Source of the DNA: Vibrio splendidus
GTDB taxonomy: Bacteria; Pseudomonadota; Gammaproteobacteria; Enterobacterales; Vibrionaceae
Direction: 5' to 3'
Length of the DNA: 64,000 nt
Assembly: GCF_001557875.1 (NCBI RefSeq)
Contig: NZ_LNRF01000012.1
Span: 1 to 64,000 of the forward strand
The notes under the pieces are model-generated. The model did no database searches. It had not been told where the DNA came from and saw only the letters and a program-made list of their open reading frames with translations. Below, one piece after another: positions 37,753 to 46,845 of this stretch; the stretch's first letter is position 1, and each line of letters starts with the position of its first letter. The position numbers and the translations under genes were made by a program.

Positions 37753-38421
37753 ATGATCTCTTCAATGACAACGATCATTCGACGTGAGCTGCTGATCGCA
37801 TTTCGTCGCCAAGCCGATATCTTTAACCCTCTGTGGTTTTTTATTATTGTCATCACCCTTTTTCCACTGAGTATTGGCCCTGAGCCGAACCTGCTTGCGC
37901 GCATCGCTGCGGGTATTGTTTGGGTTGCTGCTTTACTTTCTGCATTGCTCTCTTTGGAACGACTATTCCGAGATGATTTTCAAGATGGTGCCCTTGAGCA
38001 GATGATGCTGATGCCCATCCCGTTGCAGTTGGTAGTATTGTCCAAGGTCATAGCGCACTGGTTATTGACAGGGTTACCATTAATATTGATCAGTCCGTTG
38101 TTAGCGGTGCTGCTGTCCTTGAATTTCGATACTTGGTTATCGGTGGTCTTAACCTTGTTGGTTGGTACGCCTGCATTAAGTTTTATTGGTGCTATTGGTG
38201 TGGCTTTGACGGTTGGATTACAAAAAGGTGGCGTGCTGTTGAGTCTGCTTATTTTGCCGCTGTATATCCCAATTCTTATATTTGCTACATCAGCGATTGA
38301 TGCGGCAGCACTAGGTGTTGCGTATAACGGACAACTAGCCGTGTTAGGGGCAATGCTAATGGGCGCAATGACGCTCACCCCATTTGCTATCAGTGCAGCA
38401 CTAAGAGTGAGTGTTAACTAG
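37753..38421 (+). CDS. ccmB: Haem exporter membrane protein CcmB
   Basis: A 222-residue polytopic membrane protein with six hydrophobic segments. NPLWFFIIVITLFPLSIGPE near residue 24 is the conserved CcmB signature. The ATG at 37753 is preceded by GGGTGAG and lies one base after the ccmA stop; a GTG three codons earlier overlaps ccmA. It partners CcmA in the ABC transporter. A 167-base gap separates it from ccmC, in which I see no clear terminator. Confidence 0.95.
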   Translation: MISSMTTIIRRELLIAFRRQADIFNPLWFFIIVITLFPLSIGPEPNLLARIAAGIVWVAALLSALLSLERLFRDDFQDGALEQMMLMPIPLQLVVLSKVIAHWLLTGLPLILISPLLAVLLSLNFDTWLSVVLTLLVGTPALSFIGAIGVALTVGLQKGGVLLSLLILPLYIPILIFATSAIDAAALGVAYNGQLAVLGAMLMGAMTLTPFAISAALRVSVN

Positions 38422-38588
38422 CTATTAGAGTATTAACTAAGCACTCACCAACACTTTGATTGTTCAGAGTGAACTAATTGGAACTTTCAAACTCATAGAG
38501 TCACTGGAAGAGGCAGTAAGCCAAATAAATTATAATAATTATAGCTGTGATAGCTGTAAGCAATATGAAGTAAGAGTGAGATTACAAC

Positions 38589-39329
38589 ATGTGGAAATGG
38601 CTCCATCCCTATGCCAAAGCAGAAACTTCCTATCAGCTTGCTGGTAAACTTCTGCCATGGTTCTCTATCCTAGCGCTATTGTGTCTATCTGCCGGTACTG
38701 TGTGGGGGTTAGCATTTGCACCTTCTGATTACCAACAAGGTGATAGCTTCCGAATCATTTACATCCACGTACCTTCTGCGATTTGGTCTATGGGCGTGTA
38801 CATGTCGATGGCGATTGCAGCGTTTATCGGCTTGGTATGGCAGGTAAGACTATCAGATATGGCCGCGTTGGCTATGGCACCTATCGGTGCGGTATTTACC
38901 TTCATCGCGCTGCTAACCGGTGCTGTTTGGGGTAAACCAATGTGGGGCGCTTGGTGGGTTTGGGATGCGCGTTTGACCTCAGAGCTGATTCTTCTATTCC
39001 TATATTTAGGTGTGATTGCACTACACCACGCGTTTGACGATCAAAAAACTGCAGCCAAAGCGGCAGGCATTTTGGCTATCGTTGGTGTCATCAACCTACC
39101 TATCATTCACTTTTCAGTAGAGTGGTGGAACACACTTCACCAGGGCGCGACGATCACTAAGTTCGATAAGCCTTCTATTTCAAGTGACATGTTATGGCCG
39201 CTTCTTCTTAACATTTTCGGCTTCGCCTTTTTCTTTGGTGCTGTGACTATGGTTCGCTTTAGAAACGAAATCATCAGTAAAGAGAGTCACCGTCCATGGG
39301 TTCGCAAGCTTGCGGCTGAAAAAGCGTAG
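38589..39329 (+). CDS. ccmC: Haem handling protein CcmC
   Basis: A 246-residue membrane protein with six segments that loads haem onto CcmE. The tryptophan-rich motif WGAWWVWDARLTSE lies near residue 118-131 and is flanked by conserved His residues that ligate haem. It begins 167 bases after ccmB and is followed by ccmD after 14 bases. Confidence 0.96.
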   Translation: MWKWLHPYAKAETSYQLAGKLLPWFSILALLCLSAGTVWGLAFAPSDYQQGDSFRIIYIHVPSAIWSMGVYMSMAIAAFIGLVWQVRLSDMAALAMAPIGAVFTFIALLTGAVWGKPMWGAWWVWDARLTSELILLFLYLGVIALHHAFDDQKTAAKAAGILAIVGVINLPIIHFSVEWWNTLHQGATITKFDKPSISSDMLWPLLLNIFGFAFFFGAVTMVRFRNEIISKESHRPWVRKLAAEKA

Positions 39330-39343
39330 TAGGGTAGGTAATT

Positions 39344-39550
39344 ATGTATTTTGAATCTTTGAGTGATTTCTTTGCCATGGGAGGCTACGCCTCTTATGTT
39401 TGGAGTGCATTTGGAATCACATTCCTCGCGATGATCATTTTACTGGTGGTAAGTGTTCGTCGTGGTAAGCAATTACTAAATGAAGTACAAGCTAAGGTTG
39501 ATCGTCAAGCTCGTATCGATGCAGCAAAAAATATGGAGAACACTCTATGA
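39344..39550 (+). CDS. ccmD: Haem exporter protein CcmD
   Basis: A 68-residue small protein with one membrane segment (about 17-38) and a charged cytoplasmic tail. FFAMGGYASYVWSAF is the typical CcmD N-terminus. It is needed to release holo-CcmE from the CcmABC complex. Its end overlaps ccmE by four bases (ATGA). Confidence 0.93.
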   Translation: MYFESLSDFFAMGGYASYVWSAFGITFLAMIILLVVSVRRGKQLLNEVQAKVDRQARIDAAKNMENTL

Positions 39551-40029
39551 ACCCAAGACGTAAAAAGAGGCTGGGCATTGTCTTAGCAATCTTTTTTGGT
39601 ATCAGTGCGACTATTGGATTGATGGTTTATGCACTTAACCAGAACATGGATCTGTTCTACACACCAACTGAGCTGGTCAACGGCAAAGATGGTAAAAAAC
39701 CTGAAGTTGGTCAACGCCTACGCATTGGTGGCATGGTTGTAGTCGGCTCTGTAAGCCGTGACAGCGAATCACTACGTGTAAGCTTCGATTTGGCGGATGT
39801 AGGCCCTAAAGTAACGATTTTATACGATGGCATCCTTCCTGATCTTTTCCGTGAAGGCCAAGGTATTGTTGCTCAGGGTGTCCTTAAAGATGCGACGACA
39901 ATTGAAGCGTTCGAGGTGTTGGCAAAGCACGATGAAGAGTACATGCCTTCTGAAGTTGCAGAAGCAATGAAGAAGACTCATGAGCCTTTGCAATACACAA
40001 CTGAACAAAAAGAAGGAAATGCTCAATGA
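39547..40029 (+). CDS. ccmE: Haem chaperone CcmE
   Basis: A 160-residue periplasmic haem chaperone anchored by an N-terminal membrane segment (about 9-29). It binds haem covalently through His128 in the motif LAKHDEEYMP (HxxxY with Tyr132). The beta-barrel domain covers about 45-130; the C-terminal tail is charged. It overlaps ccmD and ccmF by four bases each. Confidence 0.96.
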   Translation: MNPRRKKRLGIVLAIFFGISATIGLMVYALNQNMDLFYTPTELVNGKDGKKPEVGQRLRIGGMVVVGSVSRDSESLRVSFDLADVGPKVTILYDGILPDLFREGQGIVAQGVLKDATTIEAFEVLAKHDEEYMPSEVAEAMKKTHEPLQYTTEQKEGNAQ

Positions 40030-41996
40030 TAGCCGAGATCGGCCATTTTGCGATGATCCTGTCTTTGGGACTTGCATTGCTGCTAAGCGTGCTCCCATTG
40101 TACGGAGCCGCTCGAAATAACACATTATTGATGAACAGTGCACGACCGTTGTCGTGGGGCATGTTCGGATTCCTAGCGATTTCATTTTTTATCCTGTGTT
40201 ACGCGTTCTACACCAATGATTTTACGATTCAATACGTAGCAAGCAATTCGAATAGCCAACTGCCTTGGTACTACCGAATTACGGCGGTTTGGGGCGCTCA
40301 CGAAGGTTCATTACTGCTTTGGGTTCTTATCCAAGCAGGTTGGACGGTTGCAGTAGCGACGTTCAGCCGTGGTATGCCTCAAGAGTCTGTGGCTCGCGTA
40401 TTGGCTATCATGGGGTTGATTACTGTCGGCTTCTTGCTGTTCATAATCGTAACGTCTAACCCGTTCTTACGTACATTGCCTTTCTTCCCTGTTGATGGCC
40501 GTGACTTGAACCCACTACTGCAAGACCCGGGTTTGATTATTCACCCGCCAATGCTTTACATGGGTTATGTAGGTTTCTCTGTTGCGTTCTCTTTCGCAAT
40601 AGCTTCTCTAATGAGTGGTCGTTTAGATACGGCATGGGCTCGTTGGTCGCGTCCTTGGACAATCGCAGCTTGGCTATTCCTAACCGTAGGTATCGCACTA
40701 GGTTCATGGTGGGCTTACTATGAACTTGGCTGGGGTGGCTGGTGGTTCTGGGATCCTGTAGAAAACGCTTCATTCATGCCTTGGTTGGCAGGTACTGCAT
40801 TGATGCATTCACTTGCGGTGACAGAAAAGCGTGGCACATTTAAAGCTTGGACAGTATTGCTGGCTATCTCGGCATTCTCGCTAAGCTTACTAGGTACGTT
40901 CTTAGTTCGTTCGGGCATATTGGTATCGGTTCACGCGTTCGCGTCAGATCCAGCTCGTGGTATGTTTATTCTAGGTTTCCTAGTCTTCGTTATCGGTGGT
41001 TCACTGCTGTTGTTCGCTGTTAAAGGCGCATCGGTTCGTGTCCGTGGTAACTTTGATTTAGTTTCCCGTGAAAACGCGCTATTAGGCAATAATATCCTAT
41101 TGATTGCTGCATTAGTGGTTGTATTAGTGGGTACATTGTTACCGTTAGTTCATAAGCAGTTAGGTCTGGGCTCTGTGTCAATCGGTGCACCATTCTTTGA
41201 TATGTTGTTCTTCTGGTTGATGATCCCGTTCTCGTTCCTATTGGGTATCGGTCCTCTGATCCGCTGGAAACGTGACAACCTATCTAAACTAGTTAAACCT
41301 ATGCTGATTTCGGGTGCATTGTCACTTGGTTTGAGTGTGCTTATGGTTGCTCTACTGGCTGACCGCTTCAGTGGTACTGCGTTTACTGGTTGGGTAATGG
41401 CGTTCTGGATCATCTTCATGCACGGCTTTGAGCTTCATGAGCGTGCGACTCACCGTCACACATTCTTGACAGGTTTAACTAAACTGCCTCGTAGTCACTG
41501 GGCTATGGTGTGTGGTCACATTGGTTTAGCCGTGACTGTGATTGGTATTGCGATGGTACAAAACTACAGCATTGAGCGTGATGTACGTTTAGCTCCAGGT
41601 GAGCATTACCAACTTGAAGAATATAACTTCCTATTCACAGGTGTTCGTGACAAGGATGGCCCTAATTACGATGGTTACATTGCTGACTTTGAAATCACAA
41701 AAGAAGGCAAATACATCAACACGCTTCACGCTGAAAAACGTTTCTATACCACAGCTAAGTCTATGATGACAGAAGCAGCGATTGACCGTGGCGTAACGCG
41801 CGACCTTTACATCGCAATGGGTGAACGTTTAGACGACAATAAGTCTTGGGCTGTACGTATCTACTACAAACCATTTGTACGTTGGATCTGGGCAGGTTCT
41901 TTGATCATGTCTATTGGTGGCGTAATTGCAATCAGTGACCGTCGTTACCGTTTCCGTAAGCCAACAAAAAAGTCGGCTGAAGAGCAGGAGGCTTAA
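40026..41996 (+). CDS. ccmF: Cytochrome c haem lyase subunit CcmF
   Basis: A 656-residue polytopic protein that, with CcmH and CcmI, attaches haem to apocytochrome c. The WWD motif GWGGWWFWDPVENASFMPWL is near 240-260, and about 14-15 membrane segments with conserved periplasmic His residues are evident. The length is normal (E. coli 647). It overlaps ccmE by four bases. Confidence 0.97.
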   Translation: MIAEIGHFAMILSLGLALLLSVLPLYGAARNNTLLMNSARPLSWGMFGFLAISFFILCYAFYTNDFTIQYVASNSNSQLPWYYRITAVWGAHEGSLLLWVLIQAGWTVAVATFSRGMPQESVARVLAIMGLITVGFLLFIIVTSNPFLRTLPFFPVDGRDLNPLLQDPGLIIHPPMLYMGYVGFSVAFSFAIASLMSGRLDTAWARWSRPWTIAAWLFLTVGIALGSWWAYYELGWGGWWFWDPVENASFMPWLAGTALMHSLAVTEKRGTFKAWTVLLAISAFSLSLLGTFLVRSGILVSVHAFASDPARGMFILGFLVFVIGGSLLLFAVKGASVRVRGNFDLVSRENALLGNNILLIAALVVVLVGTLLPLVHKQLGLGSVSIGAPFFDMLFFWLMIPFSFLLGIGPLIRWKRDNLSKLVKPMLISGALSLGLSVLMVALLADRFSGTAFTGWVMAFWIIFMHGFELHERATHRHTFLTGLTKLPRSHWAMVCGHIGLAVTVIGIAMVQNYSIERDVRLAPGEHYQLEEYNFLFTGVRDKDGPNYDGYIADFEITKEGKYINTLHAEKRFYTTAKSMMTEAAIDRGVTRDLYIAMGERLDDNKSWAVRIYYKPFVRWIWAGSLIMSIGGVIAISDRRYRFRKPTKKSAEEQEA

Positions 41997-42001
41997 TTCG
42001 A

Positions 42002-42553
42002 ATGAACAAGAAGATTTTATTCATTCCATTGATTGCTTTTATGATTCTAGCTGGAGTCTTTGCAACTCAATTGGTTCGTAATCAGTCGGGTGATGACCCG
42101 ACTAAACTTGAATCGGTATTGATTGGTAAGCCTGTACCTGAGTTCGGTCTAGAAGACTTAGAACAACCAGGTAAGTTTCATGATCAAGCGATCTTCAAAG
42201 GCGAACCTCTGCTGCTTAATGTGTGGGCTACTTGGTGTCCTACCTGTTATGCCGAGCACTCTTACCTGAATAAATTGGCCGCTCAAGGCGTTAAGATCAT
42301 TGGTATGAACTACAAAGATGATCGCAATAAAGCGGTCGGTTGGCTAAAAGAACTAGGTAACCCGTACTTAATCAGCTTATTTGACGGTGATGGCATGCTA
42401 GGCCTAGATCTTGGCGTGTATGGCGCTCCTGAGACTTTCTTAATTGATGCTAACGGTGTGGTTCGTTACCGCCATGTTGGTGACGTGAATCCAACCAACT
42501 GGGCATCGACGCTTGAGCCGATGTATCAAGAGTTGTTGGAGGAATCGAAATGA
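42002..42553 (+). CDS. ccmG: Thiol:disulfide interchange protein CcmG/DsbE
   Basis: A 183-residue membrane-anchored thioredoxin-like protein. It has one N-terminal membrane segment (about 5-24) and the active site WCPTC with Cys79 and Cys82. It keeps the CXXCH cysteines of apocytochrome c reduced. Its stop overlaps ccmH by four bases. Confidence 0.96.
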   Translation: MNKKILFIPLIAFMILAGVFATQLVRNQSGDDPTKLESVLIGKPVPEFGLEDLEQPGKFHDQAIFKGEPLLLNVWATWCPTCYAEHSYLNKLAAQGVKIIGMNYKDDRNKAVGWLKELGNPYLISLFDGDGMLGLDLGVYGAPETFLIDANGVVRYRHVGDVNPTNWASTLEPMYQELLEESK

Positions 42554-43038
42554 TTAAAAAGGCACTGATTACTCTATTTGCCACTTTCGCAATCTCGGCA
42601 ACTGTTTCTGCTGCGCCTATTGAGTTTCATGAATTTGATACCGTAGATCAAGAACAGCAGTTTAAAGAGCTGAGCAATACGCTGCGCTGTCCTAAATGTC
42701 AGAACAACACGATTGGTGATTCGAACGCAGAACTGGCGGTCGATTTACGTCAAAAAGTGTACGAGATGACAAAAGACGGTAAGTCGAAGCAAGACATTAT
42801 TGATTACATGATTGCTCGTTACGGTAACTTTGTTACTTACAATCCACCACTAACACTAGCAACGTCGATCCTTTGGGTTGGTCCATTTGCGGTAGTCGTG
42901 TTTGGTTTCGGTTTGATCATTTTACGAAGCAGAAAGTCAAAGTCGAAAGCAGTAGAGTCAGATAAAGACTGGGATGCAGACAAAGAAGCTCGCTTAAAAG
43001 CGTTACTCGATGAAGAGAACGACGGAGATAAGAAGTAA
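42550..43038 (+). CDS. ccmH: Cytochrome c maturation thiol protein CcmH
   Basis: A 162-residue protein with a signal peptide (about 1-21), the LRCPKC redox motif (Cys47, Cys50) and one membrane segment (about 101-122). It is the short form that corresponds to the N-terminal half of E. coli CcmH; the TPR half is encoded separately as ccmI. It reduces apocytochrome c together with CcmG. Confidence 0.95.
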   Translation: MIKKALITLFATFAISATVSAAPIEFHEFDTVDQEQQFKELSNTLRCPKCQNNTIGDSNAELAVDLRQKVYEMTKDGKSKQDIIDYMIARYGNFVTYNPPLTLATSILWVGPFAVVVFGFGLIILRSRKSKSKAVESDKDWDADKEARLKALLDEENDGDKK

Positions 43039-44258
43039 TGACTCTATTTTGGATTTCTACCATTATCCTTTCGCTAGCGGCAATTTTCTTAATTGTTCTG
43101 CCCTTCATTAATAAGAAGGCGAACAATGACGAAATGCTTCGCGACGAGTTGAATAAAGCATTCTATAAGGACCGTCTAGTTGAGCTAGAAGTAGAAGCAG
43201 AAGAAGGCCTTGTTGATAACCAACAAGAACTGATCGCTGATTTGAAACAGTCTCTACTTGATGATGTACCTGCGCAGCAAGAGATGAAGAAGACTCAAAT
43301 CTCAACGTTGGGTGTTGTAGTTCCATCGATTATCCTTGTCGTAGTTGTGACATACGGTATGTACTTTAAGTTTGGTGCGTTGGAAAAAGTTCAGCACTGG
43401 CAAGAGGTGAGTTCAAACCTTCCTGAGTTGTCTAAAAAGCTAATGTCATCGGAAGGCGGTGCATTAACTGATGATGAGCTAGAAGATTTGACTCTGGCGC
43501 TTCGTACTCGTCTGCACTACCAACCAGAAGACTCTACAGGCTGGTTGCTATTAGGTCGTATTGCGCTAGCTAACCGTGATGCTGAAACAGCAAAAGATTC
43601 AATGGAAAGAGCTTACAAGCTTGAACCTAAAAACGAAGATGTCCAGTTAGGCTTTGCACAAGCATTGATGCTTTCACCTGATGAAGCTGATCAGAACCAA
43701 GCACGCTTGATTTTGAGCCGTTTGATTCAAAACGATTACGTTGACCTTCGTGTGTTCTCACTGTTAGCGTTCGATGCGTTTGAGCGTCAAGACTACCCAG
43801 GTGCTGTGAAGTACTGGAGCATCATGCAACAGATGATTGGTCCACAAGATAGCCGTTACGAAATGCTTTCTCGCAGCATTGAAAGCGCTCAGAAAAAAAT
43901 GGGCGACGTTATGGGTGTTGACCAAGGTAAGAGTGTTGCAGTAACACTTGAGCTGTCTGGTGATGTTAATGCTGATCCTAACTCAGTGTTGATCGTGTCT
44001 GTACACAGAGCTGATGGTTCGCCAATGCCTATCGCAGCCGCTCGTTACCTACTAGGGACTTTTCCTCGTACAGTTGTGCTTGATGATGGTAACAGCATGA
44101 TGGAAGGACAGAAGCTGTCGAGTCTTGAAACTCTGATGGTTAGAGCTAGGCTTGATACAGATGGCAACGTTTCAACTCGCGAAGGTGATTGGTACGGTGA
44201 AAGTGAAGTGGTTGAGCTGGGTGCTCCAGTCACTATTGATATCAATAAGCAATATTAA
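43038..44258 (+). CDS. ccmI: Apocytochrome c chaperone CcmI (TPR)
   Basis: A 406-residue protein with two membrane segments (about 3-22 and 93-113), a cytoplasmic loop between them, and a periplasmic part with TPR repeats (about 140-270) followed by a C-terminal beta-rich domain. It holds the C-terminal helix of apocytochrome c for the haem lyase. The start overlaps ccmH by one base, and a strong terminator at 44328 ends the operon. Confidence 0.94.
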   Translation: MTLFWISTIILSLAAIFLIVLPFINKKANNDEMLRDELNKAFYKDRLVELEVEAEEGLVDNQQELIADLKQSLLDDVPAQQEMKKTQISTLGVVVPSIILVVVVTYGMYFKFGALEKVQHWQEVSSNLPELSKKLMSSEGGALTDDELEDLTLALRTRLHYQPEDSTGWLLLGRIALANRDAETAKDSMERAYKLEPKNEDVQLGFAQALMLSPDEADQNQARLILSRLIQNDYVDLRVFSLLAFDAFERQDYPGAVKYWSIMQQMIGPQDSRYEMLSRSIESAQKKMGDVMGVDQGKSVAVTLELSGDVNADPNSVLIVSVHRADGSPMPIAAARYLLGTFPRTVVLDDGNSMMEGQKLSSLETLMVRARLDTDGNVSTREGDWYGESEVVELGAPVTIDINKQY

Positions 44259-44327
44259 TCATCATTTTGCATAGGCGTAAGCTATTCCGATCTTGCGATA
44301 AACGGTATAGACTTACGCAACCAATTG

Positions 44328-44353
44328 AGGCCAGCGATTGCTGGCCTTTTTTA
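44328..44353 (+). terminator. Terminator of the ccm operon
   Basis: A perfect 8 bp GC-rich stem (44328-44335 with 44340-44347), 4-base loop and six T. It lies only 24 bases before the mlaA start. Confidence 0.92.
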
Positions 44354-44376
44354 TTATTCCTTATGGAAAAGGTGAT

Positions 44377-45162
44377 ATGTCTGCCAGTGTTTTAAGACTC
44401 TCGAGTTTACTTTTTATCGCAAGCTTAACGGTTGGGTGTTCAAGTGCGCCGGATGAAAGCGTTAACGATGATAACCTCGAAACCTCTGAATACGTCGAAG
44501 AGTCCCACCCGAATGATCCTTTTGAAGGCTTCAACCGAGCGATGTGGGATATTAACTACGAATATCTAGATCCTTATTTGGTTCGCCCTGTTTCTCTCGC
44601 TTATGTTGACTACACTCCTGTACCAGTGCGCTCTGGTATTTCCAATTTTCTAGCCAACTTAGACGAACCATCAAGCATGGTAAACAACCTCCTTATGGGC
44701 AATGGTGAAAAAGCACTCGATCATTTCAATCGTTTTTGGATTAACTCAACTTTTGGTCTGTTAGGCTTAATCGATATTGCCAGCGAAGCAGGGATCACCA
44801 AGTACGACGACAAGTCGTTCTCTGATGCGATTGGTCATTACGGAGTAGGGAATGGACCGTACTTTATGGTGCCAGGTTACGGCCCGGTAACGACGCGTGA
44901 AGTGACTGAAACCGTCGATGGTTTGTATGTGCCTCTATCGTTCTTAAACTTTTGGGCAAGCTTAGGCAAGTGGGCTTTCGAAGGTATGGAAACACGTGCT
45001 CAGTTGGTTTCGCAAGAAGCGCTGTTGGATAATTCCCCTGATCCATATGCATTAACGCGTGATGTTTATATTCAACGTCGTGATTTTAAAGCGGAGATTG
45101 AACCAGAAGAGGTCGACCTTGAAGAGGAAGATTTCATCGATGGCTATCTAGAAGATTACTAG
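44377..45162 (+). CDS. mlaA: Outer-membrane lipid asymmetry lipoprotein MlaA (VacJ)
   Basis: A 261-residue lipoprotein of the Mla pathway, which removes phospholipids from the outer leaflet. The lipobox LTVGC places the lipidated Cys at residue 21. The conserved MlaA core follows, with NDPFEGFNRAMWDINYE and GVGNGPYFMVPGYGPVTTRE, the latter near 160-180. The C-terminal tail is strongly acidic. The open frame extends to a TTG inside the terminator; the ATG at 44377 with AAAAGGTG upstream gives an intact signal peptide. No other mla genes are near, as is normal. Confidence 0.95.
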   Translation: MSASVLRLSSLLFIASLTVGCSSAPDESVNDDNLETSEYVEESHPNDPFEGFNRAMWDINYEYLDPYLVRPVSLAYVDYTPVPVRSGISNFLANLDEPSSMVNNLLMGNGEKALDHFNRFWINSTFGLLGLIDIASEAGITKYDDKSFSDAIGHYGVGNGPYFMVPGYGPVTTREVTETVDGLYVPLSFLNFWASLGKWAFEGMETRAQLVSQEALLDNSPDPYALTRDVYIQRRDFKAEIEPEEVDLEEEDFIDGYLEDY

Positions 45163-45189
45163 AAACACGATTTAGAGAACCGATAAAAG

Positions 45190-45225
45190 AAAGGCTCGAT
45201 GTTGATACAACATCGAGCCTTTTTA
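45190..45225. terminator. Bidirectional terminator between mlaA and fadL
   Basis: A perfect 15 bp stem (45190-45204 with 45208-45222), a 3-base loop, T run on the plus strand and T-containing sequence on the minus strand. It serves two convergent genes. Confidence 0.9.
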
Positions 45226-45251
45226 ATGGTTTCTACTTTTAGGGCGGTAGA

Positions 45252-46547
45252 TTAGAAGCGGTAATTAGCTTGGATACCGACTAGCCAGATGCTACCTGTT
45301 ACTTCACCTTCGAAGCTGCCACCAAAGTAGTCAGCACCTGGCTCAAATGGCTGTAGTGTACCAAGGTCTGACTCTTGCATTCTCGCGTCTTTTGCTAGAA
45401 TGTAGGTGAAGCCTGCATCTAGTGTAAGTTGCTCAGACCACTGGTAACCAGCACCAATGCTTAACCAAGTGCGGTCAGTCTCAGGAATAGTTGCCGTGCG
45501 ATGCTTTTCACTTACTGCTGAGGTGTCGTAAGCGATACCAGAACGTAGAGCCAGTTTAGGTGTCATTTGGTAAGTGGTACCAAGTGCAAAACGGTAGTTA
45601 TCTTCCCAGTTTTCTTCCTTAATACCTACGCTTTTTTCTCCCGGAAAGTCTGCAACAAGTTCTTTGAAGCTGCTCCAGTTTGTCCAGTTAATGCTCGCAT
45701 GCACAGCAACTTTATCAGTAAGTTGGTGGAAACTAGCAAGTTCTGCTGTTGCTGGAAGAGCAAGATCCATTGATCCGCTCTTGTGAGCCGTAGGATTTGT
45801 CGAGTTAAAACCGATGCCTTTAGCATAGCCTTCTAAAGTCAGGTCTACTTCCGATTTGTAGGTAAAGCCTAGGCGGTTATTTTCATTGATCTGCCAAGCT
45901 GTACCGACTTGCCATCCCCATGCAGTATCGTCACCTTCCATGTACTTTAGAGTGGTACCAGCTAATGGAGATTGAGGGCTAGCAACAGCACCAAAGCTAC
46001 CTTCAGCCATGATATAGCGAACACCACCACCAATAGATACGCTATCAAGTACTTGGTAAGCTGCGTTTAGGTTCAGCTCCATCGTAGTAACACTTGCTTC
46101 GTTACCATGGTTAGCGCCACCAAAGTCTTTACCTAGGTCTGTTTCCATACCGTAGTTAGTACCCGCAGCAAAGCCTAATGCGAACTTGTCGTTGTACTTA
46201 TGAGAAACATAGAAGTTTGGGATCACTGCGCTGTGAGCGAAATCACTTGAATTTGATGGAGTCGTTGAAGCACCACCAACTGAAGTCGAAGTTCCATCGA
46301 TATCAATATTTGGATCAACATAGATAGCACCAACAGAAACCTGAGTGCCTTCTAGGTAAGTCAGCATGGCAGGGTTACGCCATTGTGCGTCTGCACCGTC
46401 TGCCATTGCAGCTTCACCTGCGTATGCACGACCAAGGCCTGTTGCTGAGTATTCTGCTAGTTGGAAGCCTGCCGCATGAGTTACGGTAGAAGTCGAAAGT
46501 AGTCCAACTGCCACTGCAGCAGATAGAAGAGTCTTATTCATTTTCAT
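45252..46547 (-). CDS. fadL: FadL-type outer-membrane long-chain fatty acid channel (copy 1)
   Basis: A 431-residue OmpP1/FadL-family beta barrel. The signal peptide (about 1-25, ending THA) is followed by AAGFQLAEYSATGLGRAYAG, the plug/hatch signature, and the C-terminus ends in aromatic Phe (QANYRF) as needed for barrel insertion. It probably imports long-chain fatty acids or other hydrophobic compounds. It shares its fold and N-terminal motif with the next gene upstream, but similarity beyond that is moderate, so the two are old paralogues. It has its own 298-base upstream gap; I see no FadR site there. Confidence 0.9.
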   Translation of the reverse strand: MKMNKTLLSAAVAVGLLSTSTVTHAAGFQLAEYSATGLGRAYAGEAAMADGADAQWRNPAMLTYLEGTQVSVGAIYVDPNIDIDGTSTSVGGASTTPSNSSDFAHSAVIPNFYVSHKYNDKFALGFAAGTNYGMETDLGKDFGGANHGNEASVTTMELNLNAAYQVLDSVSIGGGVRYIMAEGSFGAVASPQSPLAGTTLKYMEGDDTAWGWQVGTAWQINENNRLGFTYKSEVDLTLEGYAKGIGFNSTNPTAHKSGSMDLALPATAELASFHQLTDKVAVHASINWTNWSSFKELVADFPGEKSVGIKEENWEDNYRFALGTTYQMTPKLALRSGIAYDTSAVSEKHRTATIPETDRTWLSIGAGYQWSEQLTLDAGFTYILAKDARMQESDLGTLQPFEPGADYFGGSFEGEVTGSIWLVGIQANYRF

Positions 46548-46790
46548 TATTATGTTCGCTGAATCATAAGTAGTTAGTGGCGTGATTCTACTTTTAGAGT
46601 TATTACTTTAAAAACGAAATTCGAATAAAACAGTGTTTTAGGGATTAAATGAGTAAATGTGTTTAATTATTAGAGAAATAATCTAAATGTTTCGGCTGTG
46701 TTGCGAAGTTTGAGCGTACACTTGTAGTCATATATTGGCCTTGCAGGCTACAGTTGTAAGCTTAAATTGATGCGGGTCAGTGGTTTAGGC

Positions 46791-46821
46791 AATAAAAAAG
46801 GGTCGCATAATGCGACCCTTT
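46791..46821 (-). terminator. Terminator of fadL copy 2
   Basis: A perfect 11 bp stem (46797-46807 with 46811-46821) and 3-base loop; read on the minus strand it is followed by TTTTTTATT. Confidence 0.9.
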
Positions 46822-46845
46822 GGGTGTTTTATAACTTCGATTATA

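Noticed and set aside
38456..38647. 63-codon open frame upstream of ccmC
   Set aside because: Overlaps the true ccmC start in a different frame, starts at TTG without a ribosome binding site and shows no recognisable features.
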